Both the position numbers and the translations under genes were made by a program. This document shows, one piece after another, positions 33,628-44,035 of a DNA stretch of 60,000 nt (position 1 is the first letter of the stretch; the number at the start of each line of letters is the position of its first letter). The DNA is from Owenia fusiformis (lineage: Eukaryota; Annelida; Polychaeta; Sabellida; Oweniidae), in NCBI GenBank assembly GCA_903813345.2, contig CAIIXF020000012.1, forward strand, positions 23,388,184 to 23,448,183, read 5' to 3'. Below the pieces are notes generated by a model. The model was not told the DNA's origin. It was given only the letters and a program-made list of their open reading frames with translations, and ran no database searches.

Positions 33628-34580
33628 TAATATATTGCACTGCAGAGGGAAACCTTAGTGTAATATGTTATATTGTTTAAAATACTGTGGATTATAACAT
33701 TTAGTATGATCATTTCAAAGAAAATTGGGAGATTAAGCTTCACGCTTTAAAAAAACATGCTAGTGAGTGTGTAATATTTCGACCACCGGGGATTACAGTT
33801 TACTGTCCCGCTCTCAATTCACTTTTCCAGGGATCTAATTACAATTATTTTCCACATACTTTTATACTCAACCGGCAAAGTAAACACTACAAATGGGAAA
33901 ACTAATCCAGAGAGGACCATAATTTTACACGTTTACGTACACGTTTGATATGAAACTCAAGTGTAGCTTAATCTTCTTATTTAACGATAGATTGATGAGC
34001 AGTTAGGTTTTGAATTCAATCATTTTTAGATAAAAAAAACTGTTCATTATTATGTATTTGAACTTTCGAAATAGATTTTTAAACTTATTATTTGTTTGTC
34101 TTTTCAACACTATCTAATGCAATTGTTAAATTTAAACCATAATGTGGAGATAGGGTGGAGTCAAATTGATACTTTTACTATACTGGGGACCAAACCAAAA
34201 TACCCGTGACCTGTCTAAAAAGTCATTTGCCATACCATAATTTTAACTTATCCCTTTTCGTCGTCAAGAGTTTACATCTGTCATTTGATTAACGCATTTA
34301 AGCCCAGAACTTAATGAATTATTGAATGATTTAGCTACAAATGCTTTGTCTCAAGACTTTGAGTCTTTAGTTTTGCAATATATCTTGGTCCCAGTCAGTG
34401 AGATTTCCTGAAATATTCATAATGCATGCTTAAATTGTATCTTAGAGTGGAATCAAATTATTTGTGGAACTCTGAGACATAATTCCCACACTACTTTTAC
34501 TAAGAGATTGGTTGCAAAACATAAAATATTGAATTGCATAGTTAATGTGGTGTCACAGCAAAAAAAGTGAATCAAATCCC
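33628..34580. other. Intergenic, nothing identified
   Basis: AT-rich sequence with no supported gene, RNA or repeat. Confidence 0.4.
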
Positions 34581-34635
34581 CATATGCGCATATGAATCCT
34601 GTATGAATCCTGCCTCCAGGATTCATGCAGGATTC
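34581..34635. repeat. Palindrome plus adjoining 19-bp-arm hairpin
   Basis: CATATGCGCATATG (34581-34594) is a perfect palindrome. It abuts GAATCCTGTATGAATCCTG (34594-34612), which pairs with CAGGATTCATGCAGGATTC (34617-34635) around a 4-base loop with one mismatch. Within each arm GAATCCTG is also repeated. Confidence 0.7.
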
Positions 34636-34779
34636 GCTGTTTAAGTAGTTTACAAATAAATCCTATTATTATGTAATTTAGTTTAGTACGTTTGGACCTA
34701 AAAGGGCATCAGTACTCATAAAATCCTATTATATATATTGTCTTGATGCCATTATTCGAGTGTTGTTTATGTTAGTATG

Positions 34780-35167
34780 TGAATATGCCGCTTATTGTTC
34801 AATTGGTGTATGGTTGTTTGGGTTATCTGGTTGTTTGGTGTCTTCTATCTGTTTAATTTAGGGGGGAGGGGTGTGGTCGTGTCTGTTGGTTGAGGTTTTG
34901 ACTAGGTTTTGTACTCCGTATTGTCAAATATTTTGATTCCCCCGTATTTCTAATTCCTTTGGAGGTTTAGGCCTATGCGTATTGGTAACCTGCATCAGGG
35001 TGTGGTCGGTTCATTGTTGAAATTAGGATTGATTGTTTGGTTCATTGTTTGTACTTTATTGTCAGGTATGTTTTATACTAATATTATATTTATTTGGGGG
35101 GGGGGGTTGTTGATTTGTTCGTGTTTGGTTTCATTTTTTATTTTTTGCGGTATTTTCGTTTGTTAAG
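34780..35167 (+). other. Strongly G+T-skewed, C-poor stretch
   Basis: The plus strand is rich in T and G with few C, including a run of about 12 G near 35095, unlike its neighbours. A hydrophobic 63-codon frame (34975-35166) follows from this bias. The origin is unclear (a mitochondrial-type insertion, an old element or simple drift). No mitochondrial protein was recognised. Confidence 0.4.
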
Positions 35168-35227
35168 ATGGTGAAGTTGGAGAAGGAGGATGCTCAAACT
35201 TCACAGAAGTCATCTGGATTATTGTAG
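35168..35227 (+). CDS. Possible short terminal exon with poly(A) signal
   Basis: After a T-rich tract ending TTAAG, the frame reads MVKLEKEDAQTSQKSSGLL and stop. Codon use and charge pattern look more protein-like than the flanks. AATAAA follows at 35308-35313. This could be a last exon (acceptor after 35167) or a chance frame. No upstream exon could be linked. Confidence 0.15.
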   Translation: MVKLEKEDAQTSQKSSGLL

Positions 35228-35316
35228 ACCAATTAAGTGTATCTCTGTTATAGATGAGCTTCTCTGCACTGGAGTGATCTGAGATGCCTTCTTGCAATTC
35301 TGTGGTTAATAAATGA

Positions 35317-35702
35317 TACACAGGGTGAGCCAAAAAGGTAGCCCCAACAAATATTCTTTCATTCTGAAAAGTTTATTTGGTCTATTTTAAATCATTTGGG
35401 GTAGCTTTTCACTACACGTGCACAGGAATTGTATTATGACTCTCATTTCCTTCGTATGTCTTTTTTCTTAACATTAGAGATGAAAATCTGATGAGCTTTA
35501 AATTTATGTCCTGTCAGCGTCGCACATTTCGGCATTTGGGGCATGTTTTGTACGTGGCCATAAATCGTGACAAATGGAGAAAGAAAATGGAGGATTAATA
35601 GAAGGAAAGAACATTGAACAAGGTTTAATTATGCTAAATATGAATGCTGAGATATTAACATACATTTGTTTGGGCTACATTTCTTGGCTCACCCTCTACT
35701 AT
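35317..35702. mobile_element. Mariner-like MITE, about 386 bp
   Basis: TACACAGGGTGAGCCAAAAA then GGTAGCCC at the left is mirrored by GGGCTACATTTCTTGGCTCA and CCCTCTACTA at the right. CAGGGTG..CCAAAA ends are typical of mariner. The 63-codon frame inside has no family resemblance. Confidence 0.7.
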
Positions 35703-36365
35703 CTTTGTGTTGAGGCGGCCACAATTGTTTTCCATTTCACACACTTTTCTGTGTTATCCTTTTGATAGTTATTACTATATGAGATGGAAACTTCTTGGTT
35801 TTTAGTCAATGTTTGCTATGTTGTAATTTTTGTAATTTGTGAATCATAATTAACATGCTCCCGAGAAACTGCTGATTATAAGAATTATATGTCTAGAGAG
35901 CATAGAATGCTTTTGCAGTTGTTCTTCAATTTAAGGTTTCATCTCCTACCACAACTGTTTTCAATACTTGAATGGTTATATAGACACTCTTTGATTTATT
36001 TTTACTAAGCAAAACATCTAAAAACATCAATGTACAGATTCACTTTGTAATACTGTGGTATAGATTTATGTTATTTTTTAATTTAAATAAACCATCTCCA
36101 ATTTACATTCCATGCCTTATAAGGCGATCTACATGTATTTATGTAAGTGATCAGTCATTGTCACTTACCATGACATACCACAGGCCTTCGGTTTGAGTGA
36201 GTTTAGGACCAACTCCAAAATAACTCAAGCTCAATGCTCAATATAAAGGACGTTTAAGCCTTTATAACAATACTCCCTCTTGGGGGTCGTAGCCACTTTA
36301 GCCTCTACATATGATTTCTATTTGATTTCGATGAAAAAACTTAACACTTTACCACTGGGAAACAA
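35703..36365. other. Intergenic, nothing identified
   Basis: No supported feature. Confidence 0.35.
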
Positions 36366-36367
36366 CA

Positions 36368-36480
36368 TACACTCCCCTCCAAAAGTTTGGCAACCTTAGC
36401 TCCCTCATTGAACTACGTGCTAAAGCCTCTTTATGTTTGAATTCTTATTTACATAACCTGCGATGAAAAAACTCAAAATT
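36368..36480 (+). mobile_element. Tc1-like end fragment
   Basis: TACACTCCCCTCCAAAAGTT and then TGGCAACC resembles a Tc1-type terminus (CAAAAGTTTGG). No matching opposite end was seen. CGATGAAAAAACT occurs at 36329 and again at 36461. Confidence 0.4.
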
Positions 36481-36699
36481 TTGATTGAAATTTAACTAGG
36501 TTTCATTTTTAATGGCTCCAAATTTCCAAAGGATAGGTATGGACGAAAATAAAGGTGTACTTACAATGATACGTGTAGGTAATTCTGTTAATTTAATGGG
36601 TTCATCATTTATTTATCGACTACTGTAAAATAAATGTTCACACAGGTTAAAAGAATATTCTATATTTCTTTGAAATGCATTTCATAAAACAAATGTTTC

Positions 36700-36980
36700 A
36701 TTCTATTTTCGGGCAATACCTGATGCATGTATTGCCCTCCACAGAATAAAATATTTGCTCATTTTTTTTATTTTTCTTGGGATATGGACCAATGAGAGAG
36801 TGAATATGACAGTGATATAAAAATGAAGGTTATTAATGGGAGGGGTGGAATGTGCATTTTTCCCAGCGTAAATATGATATTGGGTAAAGAAAATATGATA
36901 TTGACTTAGGGCGATAGCGCGAGGGTCAATATGATATCTACCGAGTAAATCATATTCCATCACGACCATTAATGACCTCC
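36700..36980 (-). repeat. Dispersed repeat with repeated ATATGATATTG
   Basis: ATATGATATTG, AAATATGATATTGA and CAATATGATATCTA recur around the GC-rich centre GGGCGATAGCGCGAGGG. The minus-strand frame of 88 codons spans it and repeats QYHI, so it is a repeat artefact. Confidence 0.4.
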
Positions 36981-37680
36981 ATAATGTATTTGCTGAAACT
37001 TATTTGTTATAAAGCTTTGCATGTCATCACCCAATGATGATAATACAAAATTATACAATATAATTCATCATATAAGAGTTTTCAATTTTATTTAGGAATA
37101 AATAATGATACAGTCTAGAGGATAAGGTAAAACCACCAGAGTGTGATACCATAACATGCCTAACCTCCCACAGTTATGGGCGGATCATTGTCACTCCATA
37201 TATCACATACTTTTCACAGTTAATGGGTTCAGTACAAATAGGTAAGGAAACCAGTGACCGTAACTGCTGTAGTAGTTATTTATGAATGTATTATGGTTTG
37301 GGTTAAGTTCAGATTACATTTGTTGATTGTTAATTTTACATTCCATAAAGTTGTAAAAATAATCCAACATCATATTCATTTTCTAACGTTTTCTTTAATT
37401 AATTTATCTATCATACACATAAGATAAAAATTACAGAATGAATCAAATGGTTACATTCCACATGCCATAAGATTAAATGGGCAACTTGAAGTGATTCACT
37501 TATTTTTGATTTACGTATCCACAAGGTATACATATTAACGTTTATTGACATATTAAATATTTAAAATGAGAGTTATGAAAAGAAAAATGAAACATTACGA
37601 CAGAATCAATCTAAAACTATGACACTTTTGATAAATGTTTGAAATAATATAGTTTGATTTCATATTTCATCTTTTTGTTC
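36981..37680. other. Intergenic, nothing identified
   Basis: AT-rich sequence without supported features. Confidence 0.35.
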
Positions 37681-37686
37681 GTTTTT

Positions 37687-38720
37687 TGACGGCGGTTGGT
37701 GGTTTGCGGTTGACGATCGGTGTCTGTAACAAATTCTTACAACTTCAAATAACTTAACAAATTTTAGACTGACTTCAATTTTTTACAAAATCATCTACAT
37801 GTTTTCAGAAGTTCAAATCCGACTTTTTATACCCTTTGCATTCGTTTGACTTCAATTCTTGTCTTCTGTAGTTTAACTAGACTCTGCACGCAGGGTAGAC
37901 TTTTTATTTAAGATTTGATCTTCAAAGACCTTTTCAAGGTTCAGAAAGGTCTTTTTTCAACTTGTTTCAAATTAACCTTTTTTCAAAATCATCTTCAAGT
38001 TATCAGAAGTTCAAATCTGACTTTAGATTCGAGATTTGACCTTCAATGACCTTCTGAAGGTTACAAAAAGGTCATTTTTCAACTCAAATTGACCTTTTTT
38101 CAAAACCATCTACAAGTTCTCAACAGTTCAAATCTGACTAAAGATTTGACCTTCAATGACATTCTCAAGGTCAAAAAAGATTTGACCTTCAATGACATGT
38201 TCAAGGTCAAAAAGGTCTTTTTTCATCTTGCTTCAAGGTGACCAGTTTTTTTCGTTATGGTCTCCGTTCATTTTGAAGCCGGTTGGCAGTTGGTGGTTGG
38301 CGATCGGTGTCTGTAACAAATTCTTACAACTTCCAATAAATTAACAAATACTTAGACTGACTTCAATTTTTCAAAACTATGTACATGTTTTCAGAACTTC
38401 AAATCTGACATTATATTTAAGATTTGACCTTCAATGACCTTATCAAGGTCAAAAATGTATTTTTTCAAATCAAAAAAGATTTGACCTTCAATGACATTTT
38501 AAGGTCAAAAAGGTCATTTTTCATCTTGCTTCAAAGTGACCAATTTTTTCAAAATCATCTACATGTTCTCAGAAGTTCAAATATGACTTTAGAGTTGAGA
38601 TTTCTCCTTCAATGACCTTCTCAGGGTCAAAGAAGGTATTTTTTCAACTTGCTTCAATTTGTCCAGTTTATTTTCTCAAAATCATGGACAAGTTCTCAGA
38701 AATTCAAAGGATGAGTCTGG
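37687..38720 (+). repeat. Satellite with higher-order 587-bp period
   Basis: The basic units contain AGTTCAAATCTGAC, GATTTGACCTTCAATGACCT, TCAAGGTCAAAAAGGTC and CAAAATCATCTAC(A/T)AGTT. A longer unit beginning near GCGATCGGTGTCTGTAACAA occurs at 37715 and 38302, 587 bases apart. Units differ by deletions. Confidence 0.8.
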
Positions 38721-39912
38721 GATGAGTCTGGGTATCGACTTAGAAAATATTGAAAATTGTAATGTCTGAAAAACCAACTCAATCACACATATTATTAAAC
38801 TTCAATATCTTATCCTTCTTCTGAGATTACAAAAATATCAATTTGTATCACAATTGATGAAGAATATTGGCATCAAAGACAGTGTATATTTGTCAGAATT
38901 GAAAAAAAATTAATGGCAAATATTAAATGAATTATTTATACAAAAAGTTTGAAACATATCCTCCAAAACATTGCTTACTTTCTTTGTATAGACATTGAAT
39001 GGTATTTCTGGATAAGTGAATTGGTGTTTATCTGGGTAATCAAGGGATTATAGTCACTCAAGGTTACTGAGCATCCAGTTTTGAGACTTCAATTGTGTTG
39101 GTGAAGTTACACATATTTCAGTCAATTCATGCTGACTGAGCACAACAGTTTGGTTTCAATTTTATAATCTCTATACATGACCCTGGTGATGAAGAGTCAG
39201 AATCAGTCAAAAAACAAACCGGAAAACTGTGCTCATTGTGAAAACTAAAAGTGAAGCAACTTTTTCTGATATTTCTTACATCAAATGGCAGCCATCCTAT
39301 TTTTCCCCCTTCAAATTAAACTGGCAGGAAATTCAAAAATTTGAAAAAATTCCTAATCGTTAAATATATTTCAAAAATATGATTTTCTTTTTAATTCTTC
39401 ATGGGTCTTAACTTATTTCTTTTTTGTATGTCATACATAGTTGCCATTGGTGTTTTTTTCATGATAATGACTATTTTTTGTTGTTAAGATACTTATTCTG
39501 ACTCTCAGCAGGGGGTTAATTGTGCATCAAAACTCGCGAAAAAGTAAATATACTTATCAAATATAACTACAGTAGGACAATAATAAAAACCATATTTCAC
39601 ATACATTTGACTGAGGGACCAAAAGGGCATATATCCAGACACATCCTTTGACTAAGATTGAACTCATAATATTGTGAGCAACTAGGTGGTGAAATCTTGT
39701 CATGTTAATGCCTTGTTTCTTCTTTTTCCTTTTTGAGGAGTATTTTTGCACAAACGTATTTTTCTTTCTTAGGTGTCACAGTGACCAGTGTAGGTTACTG
39801 GTCTGGTTTCATGACTAGATTACTTTGTCCGCTTGTTCCTAATATAAATTGTATCCTATTTTTCCATTAATTTGTATTAAACAACCACACGAGACATAGG
39901 ATAGGCCCTTCA
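38721..39912. other. Intergenic, nothing identified
   Basis: No supported gene or repeat structure. Confidence 0.35.
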
Positions 39913-39989
39913 ATATGGTGAAATTCAGCACGAGTTGGACAGAATGTCGTACGTAGCACGAACCAACGAGTGTAGAATTTCACCATAAT
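39913..39989. repeat. Foldback repeat, about 28-bp arms
   Basis: ATATGGTGAAATTCAGCACG is mirrored by GAATTTCACCATAAT, with CGAGTTGG/CCAACGAG inside. A small palindromic element. Confidence 0.6.
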
Positions 39990-40765
39990 GAATCATTCTG
40001 ATACTCATAGCATCTTTCTGTTTCACCTGAGGGCTGAGAAGAAATGAGATGACATGGTTTATCATGATGATAATGAATGGCTATCAAAGTCTTACTGTAA
40101 GTGATCCGTTCGCAAAAGCTTGCACTTTCTGAAGCATAAGACCATGGGTTATGTTTGTGCCAAAATGGTAATAATAATTTTGCCTTAATCTCACAGAATC
40201 ATGGAAGAACAAATTTTATCGAACAATGGTTGCGCCATTTTGTTACGAAAACGGTTCCGTTTTCATAACTCGTATTGAGTTCATCCACAGTGAGAATTTT
40301 GCATAGATTTCAGATCTTAGAAGATGGTCCAATTTGTGATTATGACATGTATAATATCTCAATGACTAGAAGTCCAGCTTTATGAGACATCACAATGTTC
40401 GTCAGTCTTATCTAACATAGAGGTAAGTAGGTCCTCAACATCTGATAAAAAGAAGTTATTCACCAGGAGGGATTTGATATGGGGAATATCGCAAGGATGA
40501 TATCAGTATTTCCTGAGGAACCGCAGTGATTAAAACATCCAACATGACACAAATATTCATACTTTTAATTATTTATTGCATTTGCCATACTTAACATTAA
40601 TATTTATCCATTGAAAGATGAGACATAATCATATATAGTGGCCTTCTATGTTATCTAATGATAACAAAATGCAAAGGTGGATTTCAAATCAGTTGTTGCT
40701 GCACAATGGTACACTAAAAGCACATAACCACATTCATACATATTGGACACATTGACTTTTATATT
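39990..40765. other. Intergenic, one known motif
   Basis: A CATTTTGTTACGAAAACGGT motif near 40235 resembles the mariner-associated motif at 17716. Nothing else is supported. Confidence 0.35.
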
Positions 40766-40906
40766 ATGCCTGGGTCACATTTGCTCCGATCCATCGGCCT
40801 GCGCCTGGCGATTGGGTGTTTTGTTCAATATTGTATTCAATTTTGAACAAAATACTCATTCGCCCGGGCGCCTTTGTGAAAATCCGAGCAAATGTGACCA
40901 AGGCAT
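40766..40906. mobile_element. Short MITE, TGGGTCACATTTGCTC ends
   Basis: ATGCCTGGGTCACATTTGCT is mirrored by AGCAAATGTGACCAAGGCAT. The GC-rich inner arms (GGCCTGCGCCTGGCG and CGCCCGGGCGCC) surround an AT centre with TTGTTCAA. The ends resemble those of 10501-11018. Confidence 0.7.
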
Positions 40907-40974
40907 TACTTATATCATTTAGGCCTCCATAGTATAACCATAATTGTATTACTTGTCAATTGGAACATCTTTGA

Positions 40975-41150
40975 AAGTGGAACATTTCAGTCTTAAGACC
41001 CACAGACTTAATTTTAATTGAATAAAGTGGAACATCTTTTCAGTCATGTGACCCACTGACTTAATTTTAATTGTATCTCTATTAGTGGAACACCTCCTAA
41101 GTGGAACAGTTTTAGGGTAGCCAATGGTGTCCCACATACACAGGTTTTAC
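40975..41150 (-). repeat. Tandem pair of about 62 bp and pogo-like end
   Basis: AAGTGGAACATCTTT...CAGTC...GACTTAATTTTAATTG occurs twice. On the minus strand the region starts GTAAAACCTGTGTATGTGGG, like a pogo/Tigger end, and is related to 17091-17180. Confidence 0.45.
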
Positions 41151-41185
41151 AGAAAATATGTTCATTGTCTGTAATTAGAAAACAT

Positions 41186-41215
41186 ACAGGGTTGGCCAAA
41201 AAAACTATCTTTAAT
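41186..41215 (+). mobile_element. Isolated mariner-like terminus
   Basis: ATACAGGGTTGGCCAAAAAA has the form of a mariner inverted repeat. No partner was found. Confidence 0.35.
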
Positions 41216-41380
41216 ATCTTTCTAAAAATGTATACTTTTATAGGTCTTTCTTCTACAAGAGACTCACTCTTATCATAATTTATGAGACATACCTTTTACA
41301 TATAAAGCTACAATACATGTACAAAATACTGAATAAAATTGAGACAATATTCATCAAATATACATTATATATACTATCAA

Positions 41381-41450
41381 TAGACCTTTTCAATAAATCC
41401 TGGCCCCTTTTGGTGAATGAATTAAACTAGAATGGCTAGATTTATGATGT
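41381..41450 (+). repeat. Single relic of the 139-bp repeat family
   Basis: TAGACCTTTTCAATAAATCC then CCCCTTTTGGTGAAT matches the start of the units at 44850-45780 (GACCTTTCCAATAAACCCTA). Confidence 0.55.
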
Positions 41451-43339
41451 AATGTGAAGAGAATTGTTCAAATTTGATAAGAATCTTATTCCTGCCTTAA
41501 ATATGTAAGAATGACATAGCCACAGATGGAGTGATTTACTGAAATGGTCTATTTCTTCTGCCAAGCTGTAGTTCAGTTGAAAAAAATACATATTTCTCAT
41601 AAAATATTTTCCTGGTTGTATGTTATGTTTAGCAGCATTTAAAAATATATTTCTCTGTTTGGTCTGTATTACATGTATTACAAATGTCATTTTAAAATAG
41701 AAATGGAACTCTGTGTCCAAATACTAGTCTAAACTTGAATAGTAATATTTAATGGCATCAACTGTAACTGGTTTTATTTGAAGGCCTATTCTAGGTGATA
41801 AGACATTTTCGTCATGATTTGCTGATTTAAAATAAATCACCATTATATTTTCAATAAATTGGATTTTCATAATTCACATTGAAATCTCTTCCTAAAATGG
41901 TGGTAAATTCTTCAAAGTAAATGGCCAAAATAGCCCCAGTTGCAGTTATACAGTTGCAAGCAAACATTCCACGTCAATACGTAGTTACATTCACTACTGT
42001 ACATGTTATCTGATTTCATTTTAAAGGTGCAACAAAGGACAGATATACATGTACTGTAAGTTGAAGGCAACATTAAAAATGTCACATTTTCACAGAAGTT
42101 TTTGTTCAAATCATTCCCAGACTTACCAAAAACATAAGTTCTAACATGATAACACCTTATTTTAGGCTTATTTGGCAATAATGTTGAACATGGATAAAAT
42201 CTTTTTTATCAATTTTGACATTTTTGCATCATGAACCTTCAATAGATTCCATCTTTGATGAGATAACTAAGTCTTTTTCAAGATAAAAAATTTGTGATTG
42301 TCATGGAAACATAATTTTTATAAATATTGCTTCCTACATTCTACAGTTTCTAGACTTTGTTGCCACTTTAAATGGACTTAATTACAACATTATCAGTCAG
42401 ATTTCTTACAGCATGGATTTCATGGATCATTTTTACTTATATAAAAGTAGCAGTGATGGAGTTCCTAAAAGAATCAGAGACCCTAAGTAGTAAATAGAAA
42501 AAATACCAAAATATAAGATATAGTACTGTAGTAACTATAACACCATATGTTTTACAATGTTTAGAAAGTAAATATTAGAATTCATTACTTGTTCATTCAG
42601 AGTAAGTTACATACTTGTAGCTTTAAATAAACTGGATAGCAATCCAAAACAAACAAAAAACAAAATAAAATCATTAATAAAATCATAAATAATCATATAT
42701 ATGATCAGTTGATTTAATACAGTTTGGAATTCCTGATAATCAAGTTTTCACTTGGATATAATAGTAGTGACTGGCTCTAAGGATCTCTAATACTAGTATA
42801 CAAAAATATAGATCTAAGAGATCTAAAAGTGCCTTTTCTGCTTAATGCAGCTTGCTTAGATATGGCTTTCTCTTGTTGAATGATGCTGAATGTTAATGTA
42901 TGCAGAGTGGCATATCCTGGTAGATAAGCATAATCTAGCAAAGTGGCATATGCTGGCAGAGCAGCATACTCTGGCTTGCTCTTGACACAAAGGTTACCCT
43001 ACTAGGCCCTCTGAAGTAAAAGGCTAATTAATGAACACTGCATGAATAAGAACTGAACACAATTCAAATTTCATATTCATAACTGACATCACTTATGATA
43101 AGTGATTATACAATTTGATGTGATGAGTCATACAGATCATTTAACAAGCATTCTCTATGCTCTAAATATAGTATGCATCTCAAATGAAAATGGTTACAGG
43201 CATTTTCATTGCTATATGTAATCATATGGCCTTTAAAGAATCCATGCAGATCCTTATCATATCAACAGTATTTCTCTGCCTTCACTATACTAGGCAAGTC
43301 AATCATATGTTTTGAATATGAAAACAGCTTATGAGGTAA
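41451..43339. other. Downstream of the RNF34-type gene, probably partly 3' UTR
   Basis: No independent gene is supported. TGGCATAT.CTGG occurs three times around 42908-42980. On the minus strand, AATAAA lies at about 41773-41778 and ATTAAA at about 42712. Either could end the RNF34-type transcript. Confidence 0.35.
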
Positions 43340-43810
43340 ATATATTGTGTATTCCTGTTGTCAAATGTCACCAGATAACCTCATTCTAAGTTTCTCTCTT
43401 GTCAAATGTCATGAGATGACCTCATTTTAAGTTTCTCTCTTGTCACATGTCACCAGATGAACTCATTCAAAACAGTTTCTCTCTTGTTGCATGTCACCAC
43501 ATGAACTCAATCTAAAGCAAAACTGCTCTCTTGTCGCCAGATGAACTCATTCTAAAGAAGTTTCTCTCTTGTCACATGTCACCACATGAACTTATTAGAA
43601 AGCAAAGTTTCTCTCTTGTCACATGTCACCAGACAACCTCATTCTAAACCTAAGCTTCTCTCTTGTCACATGTTACCACATGAACTCATTCTAAAGCAAA
43701 GTTTCTCTCTTGTCGCATGTCACCAGACGACATCATTCTAAAGCAAAGCATCTCTCTTGTCGATGTCACCAGACGACATCATTCTAAAGCAAAGTTTCTG
43801 TCTTAATCCT
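43340..43810 (-). repeat. Minisatellite, about 50-bp unit, about 10 copies
   Basis: Units share (plus strand) TTTCTCTCTTGTCACATGTC then ACCAGATGAACTCATTCTAAAG, with small length changes. It starts 32 bases beyond the RNF34-type stop codon, so it probably lies in the transcribed 3' UTR. Confidence 0.85.
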
Positions 43811-43841
43811 TTTAAATTAAAATTTAAGTAAAACATCCACT

Positions 43842-44035
43842 CTATGCCTTAAATATATGAATAGCCCTTGTAACAAACTGCCTACAAATTGGGCATTCTG
43901 CAAGCCGCTTGCCACACTTGGTGCAAGTTATCATGTGTCCACATTCTAACAAAACGCAGTCTATATGGGCGTCCATGCAAATCTTACACATGTCATTGTC
44001 ATCCAGGTCTACTGTGTTACTGCCACTGCTCGATT
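43842..44035 (-). CDS. RNF34: RNF34-type coding exon 7 (RING and stop)
   Basis: Begins with two bases completing a Glu codon after TTTCAG. It carries [20 protein letters not shown] and the rest of the RING, ends AIHIFKA, and stops with TAG at 43842-43844. Confidence 0.95.

Noticed and set aside
34975-35166. Hydrophobic 63-codon frame as a membrane or mitochondrial protein
   Set aside because: Hydrophobicity follows from T-rich codons; I recognise no mitochondrial gene and the frame has no support.
43340-43810. CRISPR-like spacing of repeats
   Set aside because: Units are contiguous and degenerate, without unique spacers, in an animal 3' UTR; this is a minisatellite.
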